NCBI RefSeq assembly: GCF_001613445.1
Contig: NZ_BDCJ01000006.1
Location: forward strand, 372,001-436,000
Direction of reading: 5' to 3'
Length of the DNA: 64,000 nucleotides
Source: Nocardia grenadensis NBRC 108939
GTDB taxonomy: Bacteria > Actinomycetota > Actinomycetes > Mycobacteriales > Mycobacteriaceae
Shown here: positions 17,846 through 30,500 of the stretch, piece by piece
How positions within the stretch are numbered: the first letter of the stretch is position 1
How the letters are laid out: the number at the start of each line of letters is the position of its first letter
Translations under genes and position numbers: made by a program
The notes under the pieces: generated by a model
Seen by the model: only the letters and a program-made list of their open reading frames with translations
Databases searched by the model: none
Told to the model about the DNA's origin: nothing

Positions 17846-19468
17846 ATGGTCAGGAACTGGATAGTGAGCGATCGAGACAAGGGAAACCCGGGTCGGGAAG
17901 ACCGGGCCGACGCATCGAACGAAGACCCGGTCGACACACCGGATGTGGGCTTCACCCTCTCCACGGAAGAGCCGCGGCCCGACCCGCGGGACGAAGTCGC
18001 CACCGATTTCCCGGACGAGACCGGTGCCGAGATCACCGCCGATTCCGGTGACGGGACGCTCGACGAGGCGGATACCGGAACCCGGGACGAGGTGGCGGAA
18101 CTGGCGCGCCGGGCGGCGGACGCGATGGCCGAGGTGGGGCCGGTCGGCTGGCGGCAGTTGGACGCCGTGTTCGCGCTGACCGCCACCGCCGGGCTGGCTC
18201 AGGTCGTCTACACCGACGGCGAACATACGGTGCGGTCCGAGCCGCCCGCCGCAGTGTTGGAGATGGTGCGCGGCCAGCGTGCGCTGGTGGCGGAGCGGGA
18301 CGGTGAACCGTGGTGGCGGCTGTTGCTGCGGTTGAGTTCGGATGGGGAGTTCGACCTCGACTACGACTTCGGCGACGAGCCCTTTCCGGACGGGCAACTG
18401 TTCGAACCCGAGGTGTACCGGGCGGATCTGGAAGAGTTCCCGCGCGAGGAACTGCCGGTGTGGCTCGCGGCCTATATCGGTCACGCGGACCGCCAGTCGC
18501 GTACTCCGCAGCGGGCCGCCGTATCGGCACGGGCCGATCGCCTCGCGAAGGTGTGGCCGGTGCTGGCGGAGAACGAGTTTCCGGACTTTCCGGAAATGTG
18601 GGCGCGCTGGGCGGTGATCTCCGCCGCGTTCGTCGCCGCCGGGTCCGACTGGGGCCCCCGTGTTCTGCCGTCGATGGGGTGGTTCGAGAGCTCGCGGCGT
18701 GGCGGTTCGACTCTTTACGCCCTGCCCGATGGGCGTGCCGTGCTGTCCGGTGGTGTGTGGGACGCACCCGCGCTCGATGCCACCTACAACCGTGGTGCCG
18801 AGATGCCGGAATTCTATGCCGGAGCGCCGGACTGGGTCGCGAACCCGGTGCTGAACCCGCGGGCGGCCACCGGCCTGATGTCGTTCTGTTATTGGTGGGA
18901 GTCCGGTCGCTGGTACCGGGGTGAGTCACCCGCGGCGGAGCATTGCGCCACCGCGGTGCCCGGTGTGTGGACCGGGGAGACGGTCGCCGGCATTGTCGCC
19001 GGTATGGCGGCCGAACAGCCGAGTGCGACGCAGCAGGCCGCGGCGGCCGCACTGGTGTCGGCGGCCGAAATAGGTCTGGTCACGCGGGAAACCGTGATCA
19101 ATGTCTTCGGCGACGACGGTCGTTACGATATCGACGGCGCCATGTACCAGCTCGGCCTGGCGGGTGTGGTGATGCGGCTGCCGGAGCAGATGCCCGAAGG
19201 GGAAGCCATCTTCCGGGTGCGGAACTACATCATCGGCCGCGGGCTCGACACCACGGGCTATCCGCTCGATGATCTGGTGGCGGACCGGTTCAGTGTCGGC
19301 TGGATGGTGTACGTGCCCGTACCACGCGGCGAGATCGCGATCGGGCGGGCCATCTTCTATATCGCCGATGACGGCGTACTGGAACATTCTTCCTCGTCGA
19401 TCGCGCCGACGACCTTTGTGGAGGGATTCGAGCAGCGCTATCAGGAACGGCAGGGTTCCCGAATCTGA
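17846..19468 (+). CDS. YezG-like immunity-type protein with long C-terminal extension
   Basis: The product has 540 aa. Residues 1-75 are acidic and probably disordered. Residues 80-215 resemble YezG/DUF600 immunity proteins: an [20 protein letters not shown] core with the DYDFGDEPF acidic stretch, then ELPVWLAAY. The remaining 320 residues are unfamiliar; the last 70 ([20 protein letters not shown]) look like a small alpha/beta domain. GTG 17864 (VSDRDKG) is an alternative start with AGGAA upstream. Known YezG proteins neutralise toxins of type VII polymorphic systems. Placement ahead of the giant toxin-like gene suggests it protects the producer; that is inference. Confidence 0.65.
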   Translation: MVRNWIVSDRDKGNPGREDRADASNEDPVDTPDVGFTLSTEEPRPDPRDEVATDFPDETGAEITADSGDGTLDEADTGTRDEVAELARRAADAMAEVGPVGWRQLDAVFALTATAGLAQVVYTDGEHTVRSEPPAAVLEMVRGQRALVAERDGEPWWRLLLRLSSDGEFDLDYDFGDEPFPDGQLFEPEVYRADLEEFPREELPVWLAAYIGHADRQSRTPQRAAVSARADRLAKVWPVLAENEFPDFPEMWARWAVISAAFVAAGSDWGPRVLPSMGWFESSRRGGSTLYALPDGRAVLSGGVWDAPALDATYNRGAEMPEFYAGAPDWVANPVLNPRAATGLMSFCYWWESGRWYRGESPAAEHCATAVPGVWTGETVAGIVAGMAAEQPSATQQAAAAALVSAAEIGLVTRETVINVFGDDGRYDIDGAMYQLGLAGVVMRLPEQMPEGEAIFRVRNYIIGRGLDTTGYPLDDLVADRFSVGWMVYVPVPRGEIAIGRAIFYIADDGVLEHSSSSIAPTTFVEGFEQRYQERQGSRI

Positions 19469-19620
19469 CGGTCGCTGTGCCCCGACGCTCGGGTGCGGTC
19501 GCTGATTCCCCGGGCTGGGAAATCGGCGATCTCAGGGCACTGTCAAGATAGATTGCGGCTATGGCAGGTCCGGGAGCTGACCGATAGCCGGTTCCACGGT
19601 GCGAGAGGCGAGGGGACGAG

Positions 19621-19974
19621 ATGTCCGATGAGAAGCTGGATTTCACGGCCGATCAGGCTGAGCGTGTCGCGAACAAGGTGGACGCCGTCGCCGGCCGGAT
19701 CAAAGCGGTCCTGGAGACCATGAAGACCGAGCATGCGGCTCGCTACGGTTGCTGGGGCGCCGACAAAACCGGGAATAAGTTCGCTCACGGCGACAACAAG
19801 AACGGATATGTCGAGGGTATGGCGAACCAGCAAAAGGTCATCGACTCCTACCCGGAGTTTCTCAGTGGAAGCAAAGGGTACTCGCCCGAATTCCGGAAGG
19901 CCGCGAGACTTCTCACCGCGGTGGAGAACGGCAACCGGCTCGGCATCGAGCGCACGGTCAGGTTCAAGGCGTGA
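19621..19974 (+). CDS. Small WXG100-like type VII secretion substrate or partner
   Basis: This 117-aa protein is probably two-helical: an N-terminal heptad region (LDFTADQAERVANKVDAVAG), then CWGADKTGNKFAHG in place of the WxG turn, then a second helix. The CWG-x3-G-x3-FA pattern is common in small ESX-associated actinobacterial proteins. A GAGG site precedes the ATG. It stands 56 bases before the YbaB-like gene and is part of the operon leading to the giant gene. No signal peptide is present, in line with ESX export. Confidence 0.65.
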   Translation: MSDEKLDFTADQAERVANKVDAVAGRIKAVLETMKTEHAARYGCWGADKTGNKFAHGDNKNGYVEGMANQQKVIDSYPEFLSGSKGYSPEFRKAARLLTAVENGNRLGIERTVRFKA

Positions 19975-20030
19975 CCGCTGGGCGGCCGAACTCGCGGATT
20001 TGAATCCGGAGTGCGTGGAGAAGAATCGGG

Positions 20031-20540
20031 ATGACGGACGACGAGATGTCGATGGGCCGCCTGACGGATCTGTTCGATTCCGTGCAGGCCGGCATGAAAT
20101 CGATCGAACATATGCAGCAGAAGTGGGCGTTACTGACGGCGACGGGAACCGCTGCCCATAAGCGCGTCTCGGTATCGGTCAATGCGGAAGGCGAGGTCAT
20201 CGAGACCCGGTTCTCCGGAGAGATCGGTGATCTGAGCTACGAGGAGATCGCCAAGGCTGTCACCGAAGCAGCGCAGGCCGCTATGCGGGAATTGCGCCGG
20301 CAGACATCCGCCCTGATGGCCCCCGTGCAGGATCAAGATTCTCGTATGCCCAAGCTATCCGAGCTGGCGTCCGGCGTCCCGGATATCCTGAGCCTTGTGC
20401 CCGAGCCGCCGCGCGTGTCCACAGCGGCGCCGGGTTCTCCGGAACGGCTTCTGGCGGAATCCGAGGCCATGGAATTCGCCGACACCGAACAGATCGACGG
20501 TGATTCGTCGCAGTCCGGGGTGACCGGTCCCTCTTGGTGA
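20031..20540 (+). CDS. YbaB/EbfC-like protein
   Basis: The first 100 residues of this 169-aa protein follow the YbaB/EbfC layout: a long helix, two strands (KRVSVSVNAEGEVIETRFSG) and a C-terminal helix. The remaining 65 residues are Pro/Ser-rich and acidic, ending GVTGPSW. In mycolata such proteins are repeatedly encoded beside ESX genes, where they may act as chaperones or adaptors rather than nucleoid proteins. The giant gene begins 24 bases downstream, so co-translation is likely. A second YbaB-like gene lies at the far end of the locus. Confidence 0.7.
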   Translation: MTDDEMSMGRLTDLFDSVQAGMKSIEHMQQKWALLTATGTAAHKRVSVSVNAEGEVIETRFSGEIGDLSYEEIAKAVTEAAQAAMRELRRQTSALMAPVQDQDSRMPKLSELASGVPDILSLVPEPPRVSTAAPGSPERLLAESEAMEFADTEQIDGDSSQSGVTGPSW

Positions 20541-20564
20541 TGCGGTCCGGGGCAAGGCCGCGTC

Positions 20565-21530
20565 GTGGCCTATAACGTAGAGATTCCAGGGTGGCTACAG
20601 GGCATCGCCGAGATCCTGAATTTCGGGATGGAGTACCCGGAAGCCCGTGCGGGGGATATGTCGGAACTCGCGCAGCATGCCCTACTCGATCCTGCGGCCG
20701 AGATGCGCGCGATCACTCCGTTCGTCGAGGAGACGATGGCGGATATCGCGGATATCTATACGGGTGTCGCTACCGATGCCTTGATAAAGCAATTGGGTCA
20801 GCTGACGCAGGGTAAATATTCGCTGGACACGCTGGCGGACGCGATGGAGGAATTCGGGCGGGCCGTCGACGCCAGCGCAGACGGTATCACCAAGACGCAG
20901 TTGATGCTCTTGGGATTCGCGGCATACACACTGTACTTGTTGTGGTCGGCGCGGGCCCTTCTGTCGACGACACCGTGGGGGCGGCTCGCGTTGCCGGCCG
21001 CCGAGGCGATGATTATCGCGACAGGGAAAGAGCTCGTTGCTGTCACGGCCGGCAACGGGATGCGGCGGGTGGGTGCCGAATTGGCGCTGGCGACGATGAA
21101 AGACTCACTGGCGCCGTTGCTGACGAGGTTCGGGGCCTTGGTTCCGCTGGGGAAAGTGTTCGGCAACGAGATAGTGAAGGGGGCGCTCAAGGCGGGGGCC
21201 GTGGGTGTGGCGGTGGACGCCGGCGCCAGCCTGGCCGCGGGGGCGGAGATCAAGCCGGAATCGTTGTTGATATCGGGCACGTCGTGGGCGTTCGCACCAT
21301 TGGCCGGTGGTCCGGCGGCATGGGCGATGTCGAAAGTGCTGGCGTCCTGGACAGCGCCGATGCTGGCGAAACGGGTGCTGATCGGGGCCGTCGCGGGGCA
21401 GGCCGGTATGGGCGGCATGTGGGCCGGCGGAGTTCTAGCGCAGCTGGCGATCGGGGGCAAGGTAGATTACTCGTTCGATCCGCATATGTTGGTGGCGGGA
21501 GCCGGACTGGGAGCGCTGAGTGCCGCCCGC
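20565..21530 (+). other. Domain: CpnT/WXG100-like N-terminus with membrane segments
   Basis: Residues 1-320. The opening (VEIPGWLQGIAEILNFGMEY) and the helical EEFGRAVDASADGITKTQ region resemble the N-terminal domain of CpnT-like 'WXG100-like' proteins. Several hydrophobic segments follow (about 111-131, 205-230, 235-300), rich in Ala and Gly. In this family the region precedes the toxin and is tied to ESX export or membrane insertion. Confidence 0.75.
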
Positions 21531-24500
21531 CCGGTACCCGGCGGTGTGGGTGAGGGAGTTTCGGGGGCGGGGATGTCTCGCGCGCCGGACCTCGGGCAGC
21601 TGACGCCGCAGTCCCGTAGTGAGGGCCGCGCGCTCTATCTCGAGCTGTCGAAGCAGTTGCATCCGGACAAGCTTCCGGAAGGGGCCGCTCCGGCACGAAC
21701 GAGTGGTCTCTATGACCGGGTCAACGAGATCGGCAACCAAGCCAACGGACCCGGGCGGAACAACGCCTATTACGAAGGGCATGTCAAAGAGCTCAAAAAC
21801 GTTCAGCAAGAATGGAATACATATCGTGAGGGGCTGCGGGGCAACGCGGCGCCCGAAGGTTCGGTCCGTGCCTCGGCCGACGGCTCCGCGCCGCACCCGA
21901 ACAGTGGCGGAAGGTCCGGCGCGGGCGATGGTGGCCTTCGTGCTGGATCGGCCCCCGAAACCGGCGGGCGACCGGCCGAAGGCGGAGTCCGCTCGGCGCC
22001 CGGTTCCGAAGCGGGTACGCGGCCGGGCGCTGCGGACAGCGGTCACGGGAAATCGCTTGCAGTGCGCGGTGAGACGGGTAAGACGGTCGAAGGCCGATCG
22101 AGTGTCCCTCCGGTAGCCAGACCGGCGGCGGGTGGTGCCGGGGTGGGTGGCCCCGTGGTCGCGGGCCAGCAGGCCGGCGCCGCCGCGCAGACAGGTCAGG
22201 GTACCTCGACCGGGGGTAATGCGGGCTCGACCGTCGACGGGTTGATGCAGGCGGTGGAACAACGGGGCGGTACGGCGGCGGGATTGCCGGTAGGCGTCGA
22301 CCCGATGCCTGCCCGCAATCCCGCCGCGGTCCGGGACGGTATCGACCCCACGGCTGTGCTGAACCGATGGTCGGACGGTGCCGGCGCGGTACCGCAGTGG
22401 CGCGGCACCGAGCGTGGCCTGGTGTATTTCCCCGGTGCCGCACGAGATCCGATATTCGAACAGGGCGCGGTGCCCGGCGAATCGGGTGTGGTCATCGGCT
22501 TCACTTCGATGGAGCAGGCGCGGGAATTCGGCTCCGAGGTGGTGTACGTGTTCGACGCGCCGGGCGGCTTCGTACAGAACCTGCCGTCCGGTGGCCGAGC
22601 CGTTGTCCTGCTTGGTGGGGTGGGGTCGCAGTTCGTGGTCGGGAGACACGAATCCACCGCCGCGGGAACGATCTATGTGGCGAACCCGGGTTTCGATCCG
22701 AGTCGTCCGCCCGGAGAACGCCCGGACACCGGAGTCGCCGATCGGTCGAGTACGCCGACACCTCCGCGGGAACCCATGCCGCCGAAGAACGAGCCGGGGA
22801 CCAGGCTCGATTCGGCGGTGAAACGGGAAGGATCTCCGAGGTCGGAGCCGGAGCCGCCGGCCAGGGGCCGACCGGGGCCCGGATCGGGCGTGCGGGAAGC
22901 GACGATGACCCCGACACGTCCGCGGGAGAGCACGTCCGCGGCCGATCAGCTGCTCGCGGCGGCCATGCGAGGGCAGACGACACAGCAGGCCGTCGAGGCC
23001 GGAATGGTGGCGACGAAGTTCCCTGCCACAGCCGAGCCCATGCCGGCGGCCCCAGCGGGTGCGAAAGAGCACGTCGATATGCCCGGGCTCTTCATCGGAT
23101 GGGGTAAGGCCGGGGGACAGGCCCCGGTCTGGCAGGGCACGGGCGGCGCGGGTGCGGTGTACGTCCCGGTAGCCGAGGCAGGTGGCGCCGGATCCCCGTT
23201 CACCCAGGGAATAGCGCCCGAGCACGGTATGAGCGTGGCCATCGGATACGACTCGCTGGACGCCGCGCGCCAGTTCGCCGGGGTGGGGCGGATCTATGTG
23301 ATCGACGCACCGGGTGGCTTCGCTCAGCGGACGCCGGACGGCGGCCGCGTAGTGGTGTTCCCAGGCGGGGTGCGGTCGGAGTTCGTGGTCGGCCGCCACC
23401 AAACCGAACTGGATTCGCCCGGCGAGTGGGGCTATGTCGAGAATCCGAGTTTCGGTATCCCGTACACCGAACCCGCTGTGGGCGCCGATCCCGTCCGCAC
23501 CCCGCCCACATCGAAACCCGAGCCCGCGACGCGGCCCGGAGAACCGGCCGCGGGCACCGGTCGGACCACGGAACCGACCCGCAGTGGTCCGCCCGCGGCG
23601 CCCGCCCGGCCGGAAGTGATCCAACCGGTCGTGAATGCGCCTGTGGCGGGAGCTGCCGCGCAACCCGGGCCGCTGACGGTGCCGGGGCACGAACCGCCCG
23701 CGGCGGTACCGGAAGCGGCGGCCACACCGAAGTCTCCCTCCGCGCCGCAGTCGCCGTCGGCACGGGACACGACCTCGGCACCGGACACGACACCACGGTC
23801 GGATCCTGATACGAAGGACAACACCCCCGGCGCACCGGCTCCGCGTAAAGATCCGGCAGCGACCCCCGCGGCGGCTACCACGCCGGAAGCGCGGACCGGC
23901 CCGCTGCCCGCGGCAATAACGGCCCGGTCGGCCGAACACGAAGGCACCGCGCAGAAGGCGCCGGCCACCGCCGGTCGCCGGGCAGAACCGCTGCTGGCGG
24001 GGCAATGCGCGACCCTGGCGTCCTACAAGTTCGAGCACGCGAACTGGATCGCGCGTGGCAGGGTGGGGCCGGAACCGGTCAAACCCCCGCCGGGAAACCC
24101 GCTGCGCGGCGACAACGCGGTCGATATCGCGAAGCATGTGCGCGGGGACTGGCACCGGGACCGCAAACACCACCGGACACTGTCCGAGCTGATCCACAAG
24201 GTGATGACCACACCCGGGTTGGCGGCCCTGCTGGTGATCGAATACTCCGACGGCTTCGGGCACAGTGCTTTCGCGCGCCACGATCCCGTTCACGGCATCA
24301 TCGTCGAACACAGCTACAACGGTGGAGTCGAATACACCCATACCGGTCTCGACGAGGTCCGCGAATTCGTCGCTGTCTTCGCGAACGAGACGCATCGGGT
24401 GACGTCCATCCAATCTCGGGACGGCGTACTCGAAACCCCACTCGCCGTCGGCGAAGAGCCCACCGCGCTGCCCGGCCTGCATATGCCTTCCACCGACACT

Positions 24501-27500
24501 CGGATCTTCGGATCCCCACAGGAGCCACAACGATTCAGCGGTAACGAGTCCTACCGACTCGATGTGGGTCCGGTCGCCGGGATCAGCCATATCGGCAGGC
24601 CGGAAATTCACCACCACAGCAACCAGGACGCGATGCGGCTCGGTGTGTTCGATCACGGCGGTGAACCGATCGAGGTCGTGGTGGTGTGCGACGGCGTATC
24701 GACCTCGGCGGGTGGCGCCGTTCTCGCGGATGCGGCGGCGGAGGCCGCGATCGGGTATGTCGGGCGAGCTGTCGAGGCCGCCGTCGGCGGCGCATTCGAC
24801 GCGAGTGCGGTGTCGGAAGCGGCGGTCGACGTTGTTCAGGACATAGCAAAAGGATTGGCCGAAGGGCAGTATCGGGACCTCGCAGAGCCCCCGGCCACTA
24901 CGATCGTCATCGCGATTGTCCAGCAGGGAAAGGCGACGGTCACCTGGGTCGGTGACAGTCGAGCACGGGTCGGTTCACAACTGGTGACCCGGGACCACTC
25001 GGTATTCAACTGGTTCATGGATATGACGGCGATGTCCGATACCGACGTGGTTGCGCGCCTCGCCGAGTACGGGATGCGACCCGCCATGCTCGAGTTGATC
25101 AGGGAACTGGACGGCCTGACCGAAGCTCAGGCGCTGGCGCACCTCAAAAGATGGGGCGTGAAGACCGGGGCGCTGCAGCACGCCATCACGACGAAGGTGG
25201 GCCCGCCGAAGGGAAAGGCGACGTATACCGAGGTCATCGAGCTCTCCGGCGATGTCACCGTCACGGTCTACAGTGACGGTTTGAACAGCGTGGATCCGGT
25301 CGTTGTCGATCGCCTGCTGCAGGAGCACTCGCAGGATCCGGGGCAACTCGTCACCGCGTTGATCGATCAGGCCCTGATCACCAGCAAGGACAACATCACG
25401 GTCGCGGCCCTGCAACACCCGCCACGTCCGGCATCCCACCACCATAAAGACGTCCTCTCGGCGGGGACAACGCAGGCCGAGACAGGGCCGGCCGCAGCCG
25501 CGCAGCCACGTCCGACGCCGCCGCTGACTGCTGCGCAGACAGTGCAGATCCGGCAGATCCTGACGCAGGTCGGCTCGGCGCGTAAGCGTCTCAGCGTTAT
25601 GGCCCGTTACGGTCGAATCGATTTGGACGGCTTAGGTGTGCCCACCGAGTGGGCCCCCGCTTTGCAGCACAGGGCGCGCGACCCGCGCCTTACTGTCGAT
25701 ATGCGGCGACACCTCGAAGCGATGTCTGCTGCCGCAGCTGAATACAGCGAGCGACGCGACCGTCTCGATGAACTGGCGCGGGACACACTGCCCTATGTTC
25801 GGCCGCGCACTTCGTGGTCGGATCTACCCAACCAGTGTCTGCCCCATATGGTTTACGATCTGCGGCGCGATTCCGCGCAGGCGAATGATCCGGTGCGCGG
25901 CGCCGACCCGCTATGCGGTATCTCGGGCGACGAGGTCGCGGTTGAGCTTGCCGAAGGACATGACGTCGAGCCGGTGCCCGCACAGTGGCGGACGAACTTC
26001 GGTGTCGCGGTCGACGAATTACGAGCCGGCACCGGCGGTGCGGCACAGATGCTGGTGGCCTACCCGAAGGTCGCGGCATCCAGTGCGCATGGACCGATGT
26101 ACCACGTCGTCCGGCTGATCCGGCATTCCGATCGGATCGAATACCGCGACCCGGTCAACTTCGATTTCGATCCCGACTTCACTCCGCCCCGGGGCGGAGC
26201 GCCGGTGCTGGTGTGGCACCTGGACGAGCAGAACAAGCCGATCGTGGTCGGCAACCCGAACCCGGTCGATCCGCGCACTGTGCCGTATGAGGTGCGTATC
26301 GGAGCCTCGACCGCCGGCGAAGGCGAGTCGAGCCTGCCTCGTGGCGAGCTTCCGGACCCGGCCCCGGTGGACGAGCTCACGCAGGAGGTGTTGCGGCGCA
26401 ACGGTGTCGAAACATTGGCTGCGCTGCTGAATCCGGTACGGGGCAGTGACAGCCTTGTCGCCGCGTCGCGGCTGCGTGCGCGGGTGGCTGCCGAGCTGGT
26501 CGACACGGCGGCGCGGGGCGGGCTGAGTGCGGAATTGCCGGCCCGGCATCCGGGTCTGACAGCGGTGATCGGGGCGTTGCCGGCCCACGACGCGGAGAAA
26601 GCCAATTGGGCTGCTCTCGAGTCCGGCCGGGCCGGACTCGGTAACCGAGCGGCGGCAATCCTGAAGGATATCCGCGGTACTGCCGAGAGCGTGGCGGGCG
26701 ATACGCCGGTGCGGTTGTTGTCGGCGGTCGAGGTGCCCGATCCCGGACCACAGGACGCGCGGGGCGGCGTGCTCCGAGTCCATCTCGGGCTCGGTCCGGT
26801 CGACGATTCGGACACCCTGATCTGGCATATGGCCGACAGTGCTCCCGACGGGCCCGCGCTGATGGAGGGTATAGGTGGTGCCCTCGCCGACTTCGCGGGC
26901 CGCCGGAATTCACCGGGGACCGTGGCAATGATCGCGGTTGTCACCTTCGACCTTCGCCCGCCCCCGGAGGACTGGGCGGGCACGCTCGACCGTCGGATCG
27001 CCGCAGCCGCCGAGTCCCTGGTCGAATGGGTCTCCGGGGTCAACGCGATCCGCGAATTCCGCGACGGCGGGCTCAAACCGACGGTCCAGCTCGTCGGCCG
27101 CGGTGCCCAGAGTGAGGCCGTGCGGATAGCGAGCCGGGCCGCGGGTATGGCCGCCGAATACGACGGGGAGATCGACGTCGATCCGCCGCTGGACGTGCTG
27201 ACCGACGTGCCCGGTGCTGCGGAGATCACTCCGGAGCGGCAGCAGAGGGCCGCACGAGCGCTTCGAGAGTTGGAGGCGCTCGGGCCCGAGCCCACCGCCG
27301 CGCAGATCGCGGAATTCCTGACCGGCCTGGGTGCCGGGTTGAATGACCTTGTCGACGCCGCACCGGAGAAGATCTCCGAACTTCCCGGTGCACCTGGGCT
27401 TTCCCGTCACATCACCTCGTTGACGCCACTGGCTGCTGCCAGGCGGAGCGCCGAGGCCCGCGTGCGCGACGAAGAGCAGCGGGACGGCGGCCCCTCGCTC

Positions 27501-30500
27501 GCCGCGACCGAGAAACTGCAGGATATCGAGGCTCGGTTGGCGATGCTGAATCGAACCCTGCGCTCGGTTCGCCATCTGCCCGGCCGCCCCGCGATGACGA
27601 TCCTTTCGCTCGAGGAACCGTTCGTGGAAATCGGTCGTGGGGATCGGGCCGGCATGATCGACTTCCATATCGCCGTCGGCGAGGCGAACCCGATCACACT
27701 GGATACGATCCTGCAGCACGCCGTCGACGCGCATCAGGCTCGGACCGCTCAGAATGCCGGGCTGGCTACATACGTGTGGCGGGGCGGCGACCCGCGGCGA
27801 ATGGTCCGCGAGCTCGATGCGCTGTTGCAGCTGCGTATCCGTGCCGGCGAACAACTCGAATTGCCACCGATGCGGACCTTCACCCGCACCTACGGTGCCG
27901 ATGTCAGCGACGGCGATCAGCTGGACTCCTGGCTGCTGGCGTTACTGGTAGACAGGGTCGCGCGCCGGGCGCATACGACCGTGACTCTGGCGAGCCGCCT
28001 CTCCCGCCCCGCGGCCGAAGTGGAGCCCCTGCTGGATCCGGGCTCGCCGGAACGGGCGGATTGGGTCGAACAGTACGACTACGTTCGCGGCCAGGTCATG
28101 TTGCCGGTGCTGTCCGAAGACGCTCAGGCGATCGAACAGGAAGTCGCGAACCTGCGCGCGAGACCCGGAAAAACCGCGGTGGAGAAGAATTTCGTCGCCC
28201 TGCACGACACCTTGGCACAGCTCGGTGACCTCGAACGGTTCCGCCGGCACACCGAGCAGATCCTGTTGTTGCACGAGACACTGCGCGACGCCCGGAAACG
28301 GTACGAACAGCAGTTGGATACCCGCGATTCGTTCGACTGGTTCGCTCAGCAGGCGCGTAACCTCGCCGATGCGGCGACAGCAGTTCTCCGGGAAGCCCCG
28401 GCCGCGGTTCTCGGGACAGTGCGCGCCGGGGGCCGGGTCGTGGAGAACATGCACGGTCTGCAGCCCGGTGCGCGGTTTCAGCCCCAGGCCGCCGTACAGC
28501 AGTTGCGGGCGAGCGAGGCGGAGATCCGACTCTGGGCGGATGCCCTCGTCGAATCGGGTGCCGAGCCGGAGAATCTGACCGCCGCGCAATGGGCCGCGCT
28601 CTCGCCCGATATCGCGGTGCTCGTGCGGGAGCTGCTGGAGATCCGGGCACTACTGGCCGAGACCGAGCGTGTCGAGGCGCACGCTACGGCGCTCGACGAA
28701 CAGCGGGAGCTGCTGGACCTCGGGCTGACGGAGGCGACCGAAGCCGCGCAGGGTCGCGCGCCCGCGCCGCGTGTCGGACTGGGGCACAATCTGACGCAGC
28801 TCCGGTCCGACTACCGGGCGGTCGGGCGGAAGCGGGACTCGACGACGGAGGAGCGCGATACCGCGCGCAAGCTCGGCGACCTCATCGACTCCGCCGAACT
28901 CTCCTTGTCGAACGCGCATAAATACAGGTACAGCGCTCTCATCCGGTTCGCCGATTTGAAACGCGAGCTGGGCGTGCGGGTGCGGGGGCCGGAAGCGATA
29001 CAGGAGCTGCGGGAGCAGCGTGCGGATGTGGCGGGTACCGATCCCGGCCGGGCCGCCGGATTGGCGGAGCTCATCGCGATCGCCGAGACCCATGAACGGC
29101 GACAGCGAGCTTTCGGGTGGCTGGATCTGCACGTCCTCGGCCTCGAAGAGCCGGCAGCCGAGCTTCGTGCCGCGCGCAACGAGCTCGCGCATTACCGCGG
29201 CCGTCTCGAAGAACTGTCCGCCGACGCCGGAGTCCGGCGCCCGGCGCAGGATCTCGATCCCCAGCTGCCGTGCGCGGCCCGGCAACTGCCGGACCGGACA
29301 CCGGGACCGGGGAAAGGCGAGGCGGCCGCGCGAGCCGAGCAAATGGCTGTCGGCGCCGCGGCGGTCGGCGCTTTATCCGGCCGAGTCCGCGAGCTCGAAC
29401 AACGACTGAGCGACGGATTGGCGCAGACGTCCGGGATCGAGCGGACCGGCGCCGAGCGGTTCAGCGCAGCCGCAGGTCGCACCGACGGTGTCCAGGCGGC
29501 ACCCGTCGTTCCGCGGCGGCGGGAGATCGCGATCGCGGATGCCGAGGGTATGGGCGGGTACGAGCGTCCGCACAAGCTGCGAACCCTCGACGATCAGTGT
29601 GGTCGCGCGATGATGGCCGCCAACGCCGCCCGCACCGGACGAGACCCTGCGGCCGTCGAGCCCGCTGTTCCGGGCCAAGGCACGCTGACCAGCTATGTCG
29701 AGGCGAACAAAGCTCGCCCCGGACAACGGGTCAGAGCGCATCGGCTGCGCAATATGCGTGCGGCCTACGAGGGGCTGCTCACCTGGGTGTCCGAAACGGA
29801 AGGCCGGCAAGCCGGGAGCGGTAACGGCCTGTCGATGTTCGTGTTCATGGCGGCGACCGAGGGGCTCGGGCACGCTGTCGAATTGGTGGCGGTCGTGGCG
29901 AACGGCTCGATCCGAGTCGATCTCTGGGACGCGGGTCGCGACCGTATCATCCGGGATTTCGTACCCACCGACGAACCGGCCGCGCAGAAGATGACCGGTC
30001 TGTGGATGGATGCGCAGGGCTTCGCGGTCGCGGAGCCGGCGGGTGTGCGGCCGCGCCCGGAGCGCGACACCGATATCGCCGTCGCCACCTCCGATCCCGC
30101 AGCAGCGGCGCGCCGGGAGCTGGTGGCGCTGGCGCTGGACCGCGCGGGAATCGACGACGTCGAACACATGGTGCACCGCGACGGCGAGGTGCTGTCCCTG
30201 GAAGCCGCACGAGACCTGGGCGCCCGGAACGCACGGCTGTGGTACGGGGCCAACACCGACGAGCGTGCCGCGCTGGAGCAGGAGCATCCCGCGATCCTCG
30301 GCGAAGCCCCGGGCATCCCGCGCGCCACCCGGCACCAGCTGAACGAACTCGAATGGCAGCGCGAAGTCGATGAGCTGGAAAGCCGGGAAGGCACCCTCTC
30401 CGAGACCGACTACCAGCGGCTGCTGGAGCTGGAGAAGGTTGGTGATCTGCGAGACGAGGGCAGGAAACGCGCAGAGCAGATGGGCGTCCCTTTCCATCTG

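Noticed and set aside
21435..24656. 1073-codon open frame on the minus strand, opposite the start of the giant gene
   Set aside because: It is the complement of Pro/Gly/Ala-rich linkers in GC-rich DNA; its translation is Arg/Gly/His-rich without domains, and the plus-strand frame has clear homology.
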